64,000 bases of DNA from Actinomycetes bacterium (GTDB lineage: Bacteria; Actinomycetota; Actinomycetes; Nanopelagicales; Nanopelagicaceae). Below the pieces are notes generated by a model. It had not been told where the DNA came from and searched no databases. It saw only the letters and a list, made by a program, of their open reading frames with translations. Location: contig BJFY01000005.1 in the NCBI GenBank assembly GCA_014190155.1, forward strand, positions 1 through 64,000. Direction: 5' to 3'. This document shows, piece after piece, positions 29,482 through 36,400 of the stretch (position 1 is the stretch's first letter; every line of letters starts with the position of its first letter). The translations under genes and the position numbers were made by a program.

Positions 29482-30280
29482 AAAGCGGCAAGTGGTCACT
29501 AATTATTTGCGAAGTTGGCGCGATATCTCGGACCGCTTTTTTTGTTAGAGAATCAGATAGTAAATAATCAATTTGTAGCGCAACCTTCCAGGAAGGGTAG
29601 GTCTTTGCAATTGAAAGTGAATTCCATCGAGTTAATTTAGCGCCAAGGCCCCAAGGTAAATTTAAATCGCCCATTAAAATATGTTTACCAGGCAAACTTT
29701 TTAACCAAGATTTAGTTTTAAGTAGTTGGTAAATATTTCCACCTGGGGCAAAAGATAAATGGGTATTTGCGATGGTGTAACCGTTTTCTAATTCAGCAGC
29801 AATAGCTGCTCGTGGTTCATCTTTTAAGTACATAAACTTGAGACCTCGTTTTGCTGGAATCAAAATCCATTTTCCACGGACCACGCGCCTTAGCGCCAGT
29901 ACATGCCATTTAATTACCGGGATTTTTGAGAGCATTGCAATCCCATAACTTGTTGGCAGATCGCTATTTTTTGAATCAAAGCTGGTGTAGAGATTTGGCT
30001 CGCCTGACTCCAATTTTCGCCACTGCCCACCTGGAGTGCCTATCAGTGATGGTGCAAATGCCCAATATTTTGCGCCGAGTAAATCGGCAATTACTGCAAC
30101 TTGGTTAAGATTTCCAGATCGGGCTTGATTGCAATCCAACTCTTGTAAACCCATAACATCTGGGTTGAAATCTTTCGAAAAATGGTCAAAGCCATCTAGT
30201 AATAATTGCTTTGGATTTGGCTCGTCATCTTTAGGCGGGATTCGAGCGCCGTGGAGCAGATTCCACGAGGTGACCTTCAT
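29465..30280 (-). CDS. Endonuclease/exonuclease/phosphatase (EEP) family hydrolase
   Basis: A 271-residue EEP-superfamily enzyme with metal and catalytic residues in MKVTSWNLLHGA, DVMGLQELDCNQARSGN, NTHLSFAPGG, HILMGDLNLPW and the terminal SDHLPLSIEI. No signal peptide is visible, so it is cytoplasmic. The substrate (DNA, RNA or phosphodiester) cannot be decided. It lies on the opposite strand between adnB and nudC, a place occupied in mycobacteria by a different gene as I recall it. Confidence 0.88.
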   Translation of the reverse strand: MKVTSWNLLHGARIPPKDDEPNPKQLLLDGFDHFSKDFNPDVMGLQELDCNQARSGNLNQVAVIADLLGAKYWAFAPSLIGTPGGQWRKLESGEPNLYTSFDSKNSDLPTSYGIAMLSKIPVIKWHVLALRRVVRGKWILIPAKRGLKFMYLKDEPRAAIAAELENGYTIANTHLSFAPGGNIYQLLKTKSWLKSLPGKHILMGDLNLPWGLGAKLTRWNSLSIAKTYPSWKVALQIDYLLSDSLTKKAVRDIAPTSQIISDHLPLSIEIL

Positions 30281-30306
30281 AAGGGCAGGCTAGTAGGGTC
30301 GGCTCT

Positions 30307-31263
30307 ATGTCCGCAGATTCTGGCTTCAAAGAGCTCGACCTCGCGCTCTCTCGAACTAAATTAGATCGCGCAGCTGATCTACGTTTAGATAAAAACGCGT
30401 TAGATGAGATGTGGCTACGTGCCGAGATTGCGCAAATTTCGGGAGATCGTTTTCGAATATTGACTGATGAAGATGGCCGAAAGATTTCATTAGAGTTCTT
30501 AAACGCAACTCAAATCAAGGAAGAGAATGGCGAGCGATATTTTCTAGGAATCGCGGCAAGCGGTAAACCATATTTTCTCTGGCACACACCATTTAATGAA
30601 AGCGCCAAACCAACTTTCGGAACATTTAAAGGGCTCCGAGATATTGGTGCCTTCTTGAATGATTTAGAGATTGGGATCGCAGCGCACGGGTTAGCGCTTT
30701 CGCAGTGGCATGACGCGCATCCGATGTGTGCAAAATGTGGCGCTAAGACCGAATCGGTGCAAGGTGGTTCGGTAAGAGAGTGTGTCGTGGATCGGAAACA
30801 GCATCATCCAAGAACTGATCCGGCAATCATTGTTTTGGTAAAGGATTCCCAAGATCGAGTTTTGCTTGGCCATCAGAAAATATGGCCGACAAATCGATTT
30901 TCAACGCTTGCAGGTTTTGTGGAACCAGGTGAATCTTTTGAACGATGTGTTCGTCGTGAAGTTTTTGAAGAGGCTGGCGTAAATGTAATTTCGATGAGCT
31001 ATTTAGGCTCACAACCATGGCCATTTCCAGCCTCAATAATGATTGCTTTTGACGCGTTAATTGATAATCCGGAAGCTGCAAAAGGTGATGGCGTTGAAAT
31101 TGAAGAAGTGCGCTGGTTTAGTCGAGCAAGCATGAAAGCCGCAGTTGCTGCTGCACAAATTATTTTGCCACCCACAATTAGCGTTGCTCGCGCCATGATT
31201 AACCATTGGTATGGCCCTGATGCTGCAAAAGATTTAATCGGTGGTGAAGCTTGGCGCAATTAG
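30307..31263 (+). CDS. nudC: NAD(+) diphosphatase/NADH pyrophosphatase (NudC)
   Basis: A 318-residue Nudix hydrolase that cleaves NAD(H) to NMN(H) and AMP and, in characterised homologues, removes NAD caps from RNA. A zinc ribbon is visible as CAKCGAKTESVQ with a third Cys in VRECV; the fourth ligand is not obvious. The Nudix box is GFVEPGESFERCVRREVFEEAG, shown here only in part by its ends GFVEPGES and REVFEEAG. The NudC-specific SQPWPFPASIMIAF motif follows. It overlaps uvrD2 by 13 bases. Confidence 0.95.
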   Translation: MSADSGFKELDLALSRTKLDRAADLRLDKNALDEMWLRAEIAQISGDRFRILTDEDGRKISLEFLNATQIKEENGERYFLGIAASGKPYFLWHTPFNESAKPTFGTFKGLRDIGAFLNDLEIGIAAHGLALSQWHDAHPMCAKCGAKTESVQGGSVRECVVDRKQHHPRTDPAIIVLVKDSQDRVLLGHQKIWPTNRFSTLAGFVEPGESFERCVRREVFEEAGVNVISMSYLGSQPWPFPASIMIAFDALIDNPEAAKGDGVEIEEVRWFSRASMKAAVAAAQIILPPTISVARAMINHWYGPDAAKDLIGGEAWRN

Positions 31264-32885
31264 CAGAAACGATATTGGCTGCGCTAGATGAAGAGCAACG
31301 TGCAGTTGCGCTAGCGGTGCACGGACCAGTCTGTGTAATCGCTGGTGCGGGAACTGGAAAAACTCGGGCAATCACACATCGATTGGCCTATGCAGTTGAT
31401 ATCGGAATTGTTGATCCTAATAAAATTTTGGCGTTAACTTTTACGGCACGTGCAGCCGGTGAAATGCGGGCCCGACTTCGAACTCTTGGAATCCCAAATG
31501 TTGCGGCCCGAACTTTTCACTCCGCCGCGTTAAAACAATTAATGTATTTCTGGCCCCATGTTTTAGGTGGTCGCTTTCCTTCACTCTTAACTTCCAAGAC
31601 TGGCTTCATTACCGAAGCGATAAATCGGGCCGAAGTAAATGCACCGAAAAACAACGCACTTATGCGCGATATTGCTAGCGAGATTGAGTGGGCAAAAGTT
31701 CTTGGCTTTGCACCAGCGGAATATCCAGAGGCAGCAAATAATTACTCGCGCTCAGTAAAAGTCAGCGGAAATCGCTTTTATTCCGAGGATATTGCGAAGA
31801 TTTATCAAGCATATGAATCGTTGAAGCAACAGGAGCGCGCAGTTGATTTTGAAGATGTGCTTTTACTTACGGTTGGAATGCTGGAAGAAGATCGGGATGT
31901 TCGAGAGCGAGTTCGCAATCAATACCGTTATTTCACGGTCGATGAATATCAAGACGTTTCTCCGTTACAACAACGGCTATTAGATCTCTGGGTTGGTACT
32001 CGACGAGATTTATGTGTGGTTGGCGATCCTGCTCAAACTATTTATTCTTTTGCTGGTGCAACTCCGGCATTTTTATTAAATTTTACTAGTCGATATCCAG
32101 ATGCGGAAGTAATCCGATTAAGTCGCGGATATCGTTCTTCACCAGAAATTATTAATACCGCAAATGCAATATTGCGAAATTCGTTACTTGGCCATGAACT
32201 CTCTGCGCACAATGATCACGGTGATCGCCCAACAGTCCATAAGTTTGCCAGCGATAAAGAGGAAGCGGCCGCTGTTATAACAGCTATCAAAAATGATTTA
32301 GAAAATGGCGTGATTGCCCAAGATATTGCAATTCTTGCCCGGACTAATTCGCAATTAGATCTCTTAGAAAAAGCTTTTATCGCTGCCGGAATTGAACATC
32401 AAGTTAAAAATTCGGAACGATTCTTTAATCGCACCGAAGTTCGAGATCTAATGAAAGTAATTCGCAACGCCTCAGTATTGTCGGAAGTAAATGGCGATTG
32501 GTTAAATGATTTAATTTCAGCAATTAAGCCATTCGGTGATGGCGAATATGTCCGAGCCTTTTTGCAATTAGGTCGAGAACTTTCCCAAGAAGGCGTGAAT
32601 TCACTTCGCGGATATTTGCGCGAATTAGAAGATCGGGCGGAGCAGAACAACCCACCAACTCTGCCGGGTGTTGCGCTAACCACTTTGCATGCTGCAAAAG
32701 GTTTGGAATGGGAGCGGGTTTATTTAGTGGGCGTAAGCGAAGGGGTGCTGCCTTGGAGCGAACCAATCGAAGAAGAGCGCCGGCTTTTCTATGTTGGGCT
32801 GACGCGGGCGAAGCGCTCATTAACGCTCACCTACCACCAAACGCCGAGCCGATTCCTGGCTGAGGCTGGTTTAGTTAGCCCGTAA
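31251..32885 (+). CDS. uvrD2: UvrD2-like ATP-dependent DNA helicase, short form
   Basis: A 544-residue superfamily 1A helicase. Walker A VIAGAGTGKTRAITHRLAYA, motif Ia ALTFTARAAGEMRARL, motif II FTVDEYQDVSPLQQ, motif III VGDPAQTIYSFAGA, motif IV RLSRGYRSSPEI, motif V LTTLHAAKGLEWERVYLVG and motif VI RRLFYVGLTRAKRSL are all present. It starts at TTG 31251 inside the end of nudC. Mycobacterial UvrD2 is about 700 residues with a C-terminal HRDC domain and zinc tetracysteine; this protein stops soon after motif VI and lacks both. The neighbourhood nudC-uvrD2-whiB7 matches mycobacteria. Confidence 0.9.
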   Translation: MAQLAETILAALDEEQRAVALAVHGPVCVIAGAGTGKTRAITHRLAYAVDIGIVDPNKILALTFTARAAGEMRARLRTLGIPNVAARTFHSAALKQLMYFWPHVLGGRFPSLLTSKTGFITEAINRAEVNAPKNNALMRDIASEIEWAKVLGFAPAEYPEAANNYSRSVKVSGNRFYSEDIAKIYQAYESLKQQERAVDFEDVLLLTVGMLEEDRDVRERVRNQYRYFTVDEYQDVSPLQQRLLDLWVGTRRDLCVVGDPAQTIYSFAGATPAFLLNFTSRYPDAEVIRLSRGYRSSPEIINTANAILRNSLLGHELSAHNDHGDRPTVHKFASDKEEAAAVITAIKNDLENGVIAQDIAILARTNSQLDLLEKAFIAAGIEHQVKNSERFFNRTEVRDLMKVIRNASVLSEVNGDWLNDLISAIKPFGDGEYVRAFLQLGRELSQEGVNSLRGYLRELEDRAEQNNPPTLPGVALTTLHAAKGLEWERVYLVGVSEGVLPWSEPIEEERRLFYVGLTRAKRSLTLTYHQTPSRFLAEAGLVSP

Positions 32886-32894
32886 TTAATTGAT

Positions 32895-32924
32895 TTGCGT
32901 CACTCTCTACCCATGGTTTACTCT
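32895..32924 (+). promoter_or_regulatory. Putative whiB7 promoter with AT-rich upstream element
   Basis: TTGCGT (32895-32900) and TACTCT (32919-32924) are separated by 18 bases. An AT-rich run (AATTAATTGAT) sits directly upstream of the -35, as in WhiB7-dependent promoters where its AT-hook contacts the minor groove. The transcript would start near 32931 and then run through a GTTTTAC-CCAGC-GTAAAAC hairpin (32936-32954). Motif quality is moderate. Confidence 0.55.
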
Positions 32925-32975
32925 TACGGCTCAGCGTTTTACCCAGCGTAAAACACGAATATCTGGAGGCAGAAG

Positions 32976-33155
32976 ATGAGCGCAACGCTTATCGCAAGCA
33001 AAGGCACCGCTGTTGCGGGCTGGCGCGCGCCTGCTCTCCGCCGAGATAACCATTCACATTCTCGCGTTCTTGTCGCAAATAGTTTTACGAGCTATTTCGC
33101 AACCAAGAACTATTCGGCTAAGGCCTACCAAGGCACCTGGAGCGCTATCGGTTAA
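32976..33155 (+). CDS. whiB7 leader uORF (59 codons)
   Basis: A 59-residue open frame with an excellent GGAGG ribosome site seven bases before the ATG, running from MSATLIASKG to YQGTWSAIG. It lies between the whiB7 promoter and an intrinsic terminator, the position of the leader peptides described for mycobacterial whiB7 and Streptomyces wblC. Its role is probably to sense translation rather than to supply a protein product; the stop is 22 bases before the terminator stem. I infer the function from layout; the peptide itself resembles nothing I recognise beyond this. Confidence 0.75.
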   Translation: MSATLIASKGTAVAGWRAPALRRDNHSHSRVLVANSFTSYFATKNYSAKAYQGTWSAIG

Positions 33156-33182
33156 TTAAAAACCGAAAAGAACCCCAGGGCC
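33132..33182 (+). promoter_or_regulatory. Possible antiterminator pairing in the whiB7 leader
   Basis: GGC (33132-33134) and CCTGG (33136-33140), at the end of the uORF, can pair with GCC (33180-33182) and CCAGG (33175-33179), with one bulged A. The 3' arm overlaps the 5' arm of the terminator (from 33178), so the two structures exclude each other. A ribosome reaching the uORF stop (33153-33155) would cover or disrupt the 5' arm. Eight pairs is modest support. Confidence 0.4.
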
Positions 33183-33213
33183 ACGAATCCAAAAAGGATT
33201 CGGGCCCTTTTTT
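33178..33213 (+). terminator. Intrinsic terminator/attenuator upstream of whiB7
   Basis: GGGCC-A-CGAATCC, loop AAAAA, GGATTCG-GGCCC then T6. The stem has twelve pairs with a single bulged A and is followed directly by the U-run. It lies between the uORF and whiB7, 65 bases before the whiB7 ATG, so it would prematurely end whiB7 transcription unless read through. Confidence 0.92.
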
Positions 33214-33277
33214 CATTCCATCAGAAATAACCGAGAGAAATAAACCAGCAGTACTTATCGAGAGGCAAGGTGAGGAC

Positions 33278-33691
33278 ATGACAGTTCTCTTCAGTGAACT
33301 ATTAATCCCAGGTTGGGCCGAAGGCGAAAACGCAAAGATTGGTTTAGACGCAGTTACCGGCAACTACGGATCCACATTTGGCGAGAGCGGTGCAACTACA
33401 TTGCCGTGCCATAACACTGACCCAGAAACTTTCTTCTCAGATAAGCCAGCCGAGATTTCATATGCGAAAGCGCTCTGCGGCGATTGCCCAGTGCAACGTG
33501 CATGTTTGCAAGGCGCGCTCTCCCGTCAAGAACCGGTTGGGGTATGGGGCGGCGAACTATTAGAAGATGGCAAAGTCATCGCGGCAAAGCGAGCGCCTGG
33601 GCGACCACGAAACACTGTTGATTTAGAGTCGGTTGAGCTAGCTTCGGCGGAAGTTGATTTTGCAGAGTTGATGGAGTCGGTGGCGAGCTAA
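33278..33691 (+). CDS. whiB7: WhiB7-type redox/antibiotic-response transcription factor
   Basis: A 137-residue WhiB-family [4Fe-4S] protein. Cluster ligands are C44, C67, C70 and C76 (LPCHN and LCGDCPVQRAC). The GVWGGE turn (residues 88-93) that contacts SigA is followed by a basic AT-hook, APGRPRN (GRPR at 108-111), which marks the WhiB7 subfamily. Homologues activate intrinsic resistance genes after ribosome-targeting antibiotics. Position beside uvrD2 also matches mycobacteria. The acidic ~25-residue C-terminal tail is an added feature. The attenuator leader precedes it. Confidence 0.93.
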   Translation: MTVLFSELLIPGWAEGENAKIGLDAVTGNYGSTFGESGATTLPCHNTDPETFFSDKPAEISYAKALCGDCPVQRACLQGALSRQEPVGVWGGELLEDGKVIAAKRAPGRPRNTVDLESVELASAEVDFAELMESVAS

Positions 33692-33707
33692 TTAAAATTA
33701 GTTATTG

Positions 33708-34883
33708 CTAAAACCAATGACAGCCACATTCGTTATGGAACCCCCAGCGCGAATGGGTTGGTTGTGAAATTCGCTTAACTTGGAATTGCACAATCGTCCC
33801 AAGAAAATCTGAGGTGCCGCAATCTGCGAACTGCGCTACATCGAGGGCAACCAAGCCAGCAATGAAAGTGGCAATTGCTGCCGGAACTTCACGTTGTGGT
33901 AGCAGTTTGCGAGATTGTAAAACTTCGTAACTTTTTTGGTCCCGATCTCTAATAGTTAATTCGATACATCTTAAGCATGGGGTTTTACCAGAATGGATCA
34001 TTGGGCCGATCGAAAATTTTCCGCAAGATAGTTCATCGATAATTAGAAACGGCACTGACTCAGACATCCATCTCTGCAAGTAATCAGCTTTCGGAAAACC
34101 TATTGAAATAATGAGTTTTGGCGTGAAAATTCGTCCCCGACGCTTGCTGGCGGTCGCGGTGTTTGATTTTGGAAAAAGCGCACAATGGGTTGCCATTTCC
34201 TTGATCGCAACTGATTTTTCGAGACCGATATCGCTATTTCGGAGATAATTTCCGGAAAGATCGACCGCACAACATTTACTTTCGCCATCATTTTTCTTTT
34301 CGTGATCTGAGAAATAAATTGATTGAAAACCGCTAGCCATTAAGGCTGCCCCTAAATTTATTCCAATTCTGGATTTTCCAAAAATTAAAATTGGAAACTC
34401 AGTTCGTTTCTGCATTACGGAAATACCGCTATCAAGTGCACCGGTTCGCCAAGTTGCAATTTCAAGTTCTGGCAATAATCGTTCCGTTATCGCAATCACG
34501 GAACCATCGAGCGCAGCGATTTCGCGCTTATCCTCAAAACGATGGCTTAAAATTAGCCGGGGTGGTATGAGATCGAGCAGCCCAGATTTTAATAATTGTT
34601 GGGAAATGGATTTCAATAATGAAATTGGTGCGCCAGATCTTTCAGAAATTTCAGTGAGTGAGATCTTTCCATTTAAGTATGTAAGTATTTTTAATAAAAA
34701 TGTCGGCGAGTAGGTGCTTTCGAGAATTACCCCACGAGATTTATCGCCAACATAGATTTCCAACCCAGCCACACCAGCTAAGTTCTTTGCTCTAGATGTT
34801 TTGAATGCTTTAGCCGTTAAAGATGTAGCGTTAATTCCTACTTTTAAGCGAGGCTGTGATTTTTCAGTAATTTGATGGCTCAT
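33708..34883 (-). CDS. ThiF/cyclodehydratase-like protein (TOMM leader-binding type)
   Basis: A 391-residue protein related to the E1-like (ThiF) partner of ribosomal-peptide azole-forming enzymes. The N-terminal ~150 residues resemble the peptide-clamp/winged-helix region. A degenerate nucleotide-binding core follows (FPILIFGKSRIGINLGAALM, a G-x-G-x-x-G-like site without canonical ThiF residues). The C-terminal third has the hallmark zinc Cys in TPCLRCIELTIRDRD and in CGCHWF at the end. No YcaO gene or obvious precursor peptide is in the window. A similar gene lies near whiB7 in mycobacteria, as I recall. The function is unknown. Confidence 0.7.
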   Translation of the reverse strand: MSHQITEKSQPRLKVGINATSLTAKAFKTSRAKNLAGVAGLEIYVGDKSRGVILESTYSPTFLLKILTYLNGKISLTEISERSGAPISLLKSISQQLLKSGLLDLIPPRLILSHRFEDKREIAALDGSVIAITERLLPELEIATWRTGALDSGISVMQKRTEFPILIFGKSRIGINLGAALMASGFQSIYFSDHEKKNDGESKCCAVDLSGNYLRNSDIGLEKSVAIKEMATHCALFPKSNTATASKRRGRIFTPKLIISIGFPKADYLQRWMSESVPFLIIDELSCGKFSIGPMIHSGKTPCLRCIELTIRDRDQKSYEVLQSRKLLPQREVPAAIATFIAGLVALDVAQFADCGTSDFLGTIVQFQVKRISQPTHSRWGFHNECGCHWF

Positions 34884-35003
34884 CGCCCAACCTTGGCGGC
34901 TTTAGATGGTCACTTTGGTCTCACCAGCCTAATTTTGTGGAGTAGCTCGGTTAAAGATCCAAAGCGTTCTTTGGCAGTTCCGTTCCGTAGTAACTGCGGT
35001 CAT

Positions 35004-35040
35004 AAAAAAATCGAGGACGCCCTAAACAGGACGCCCTCGA
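35004..35040 (-). terminator. Intrinsic terminator after the DUF5679 gene
   Basis: Read on the minus strand, TCGAGG and CCTCGA (outer stem) with an inner CCT/AGG pair, separated by an internal loop, are followed by seven T. It lies 24 bases past the zinc-ribbon gene stop and separates it from the ThiF-like gene. The GCGTCCT-like repeat inside the arms makes the stem imperfect. Confidence 0.8.
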
Positions 35041-35063
35041 CCTTTAAATCTTTTGGAAAAGCT

Positions 35064-35225
35064 TTATTGCGCCTTGCCGAGAATGCGGTTCACCTTGGTG
35101 CCACATGTTGGGCAAATACCCTGTGCCATGCGACGACCTGACTCGGAGACTTTTACGTTTCCTTCGAACTCGCGCTTTGCTTTGCACTTAACGCAGTAAG
35201 CCTCGCCTTTATATGTCTCTGCCAT
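35064..35225 (-). CDS. DUF5679-like small zinc-ribbon protein
   Basis: A 53-residue protein with two Cys pairs, YCVKCKAKREF (C11, C14) and GICPTCGTKVNRI (C38, C41), the layout of a single zinc ribbon as in DUF5679. It starts at ATG 35225 with an upstream GGAG on the minus strand. It is too short to have been easily called and lies just before the ThiF-like gene, from which a terminator separates it. The function is unknown; such proteins may bind nucleic acid. Confidence 0.85.
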   Translation of the reverse strand: MAETYKGEAYCVKCKAKREFEGNVKVSESGRRMAQGICPTCGTKVNRILGKAQ

Positions 35226-35344
35226 TTTTTTCTCCTATCGCCGCAGGCCGATGCGAGAGCCTCCCGCTATCGCCATGCGAATGCGCTCACGATACCCCCG
35301 TGCCACGCTTAAATCCTCGATTACGCAGGCGTGGGGCGGATTAT

Positions 35345-36028
35345 TTACGCTCGCGCCCCGGATTCGTACCCTTCAAGGAAGGCGCTCGCCTTTTCGCCCT
35401 CGCCAAAGCGCTCTAATAGGTCGGTAAAGCCCTTGCTATGGTCGGGAATCCTAAGGTGAATCAACTCATGAACTAAGACATAGTCGATGACATAGCTTGG
35501 GGCGCCGTTTAACCGTTCTGAAATCCGAACAGTCCGATCAACAGTCGTGCAAGATCCCCAACGCTCGTTCATGGAGCGCCAGGTAACGCTCGCCGGGCGC
35601 TCGCTAAATTCCGGAAGGTAGATCGCCATCAATTCAATCGCCCGCTCGATTAAATCGCGATCGCTAATTCGCTCCCGAGCTTCTCGAGTTAAAACTCGTT
35701 GCACCATCTCCGGGATTAAATCTGCAACTTGGCCCCGAGGTAATCGCGCTGGAATTTGAATCACGATTGCGCCTTGTTCTCGATAGGCACTGATTGATCG
35801 ACTCCGGCGGGTATTACGAATTACTCGAATCTCAGCGCCACCAGTCGATGGTGAAGCTGGGATTCGGACTTCTGGGGCGATTGGAATGGCAGATTTCCCG
35901 CTCCGTAACCGTTTTGGCGCTTGCTGCTTCTTATCTAATTGGGTGATTGGCATATCGGCGAAGTTAGCTGGAAATATCGCATCCTGAATGAAGTTATCCA
36001 GAGAAAAGGTAGGTGCTTTCTTATCCAC
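35345..36028 (-). CDS. YgjP/M48-like metallopeptidase (DUF45)
   Basis: A 227-residue soluble metallopeptidase of the YgjP (DUF45) type. The zinc motif is VLVHELIHLRIPDHSKGF, giving the two His and Glu of HELxH plus a downstream His. MNERWGSCTTVDRTVRISERL, a hallmark of the family (RWGSC), precedes it. I prefer the GTG at 36028 because GGAG lies eight bases upstream; a GTG at 36037 is the alternative. Its promoter region would be the AT-rich interval at 36.0-36.3 kb. Confidence 0.88.
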   Translation of the reverse strand: MDKKAPTFSLDNFIQDAIFPANFADMPITQLDKKQQAPKRLRSGKSAIPIAPEVRIPASPSTGGAEIRVIRNTRRSRSISAYREQGAIVIQIPARLPRGQVADLIPEMVQRVLTREARERISDRDLIERAIELMAIYLPEFSERPASVTWRSMNERWGSCTTVDRTVRISERLNGAPSYVIDYVLVHELIHLRIPDHSKGFTDLLERFGEGEKASAFLEGYESGARA

Positions 36029-36131
36029 CGTTCTCACTCCTAACTTGAGTCCGCTTTAACGACCAGGCTCGCGCTACCACTAAGTATGAGTTATCCACTT
36101 AAAAGTTCGAGTTATCAACACCTTATCAACA
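36021..36131 (+). repeat. Four DnaA-box-like 9-mers
   Basis: TTATCCACC (36021), TTATCCACT (36091), TTATCAACA (36112) and TTATCAACA (36123) lie on the same strand; each differs from the E. coli-type TTATCCACA by one base. They overlap or precede the metallopeptidase start and are followed by an AT-rich run (36190-36260). No dnaA or dnaN gene is nearby. They could be a DnaA-responsive site or chance in AT-rich DNA. Confidence 0.4.
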
Positions 36132-36278
36132 GCCACTTTTTTATTTGAAATCTTAAGGCTTCCTTGAGAGTTTTAGCGTATTTAATTGTCATAAAGCGGT
36201 TGAAAAAATTTTTACTTTTTTGGAGCGCAGCGTTTAACAAAATAAAATTTAATTGATAATAAACACTTGATGTAGGTT

Positions 36279-36391
36279 GATAATTACCTGTGAGTGTCGT
36301 ACTTTGCGGTTACGAAGTCCTCGGATAACCGTTCTTTATCTGCAAGGGGAAGGCAGATAACGAATCGTGCGCCCGGGGGCTTCGCTTTTTA
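36279..36391 (+). ncRNA. Candidate structured small RNA with three hairpins
   Basis: A -10-like GATAAT at 36279-36284 precedes three consecutive inverted repeats: CGGTTA/TAACCG (36307-36312, 36326-36331), TTATCTGC/GCAGATAA (36336-36343, 36353-36360) and a GC-rich GCC-CGGG-GGC hairpin (36371-36380) followed by TTCGC and T5. That is the layout of a short RNA ending at an intrinsic terminator. No reading frame of useful length with a ribosome site is present. I cannot match it to a known family. The rest of the 372-base gap from 36029 holds only the AT-rich stretch and the DnaA-like boxes. Confidence 0.4.
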
Positions 36392-36400
36392 ATTTGCAAG

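Noticed and set aside
36021-36260. Chromosomal replication origin
   Set aside because: DnaA-like boxes and AT-rich DNA are present, but dnaA, dnaN, rnpA or parA genes are not nearby, and one-mismatch boxes are expected by chance in AT-rich DNA.
36279-36391. 6C RNA
   Set aside because: That family has C-rich loops in two hairpins; here only one loop is G-rich on the plus strand (C-rich on the minus), so the match is insufficient.
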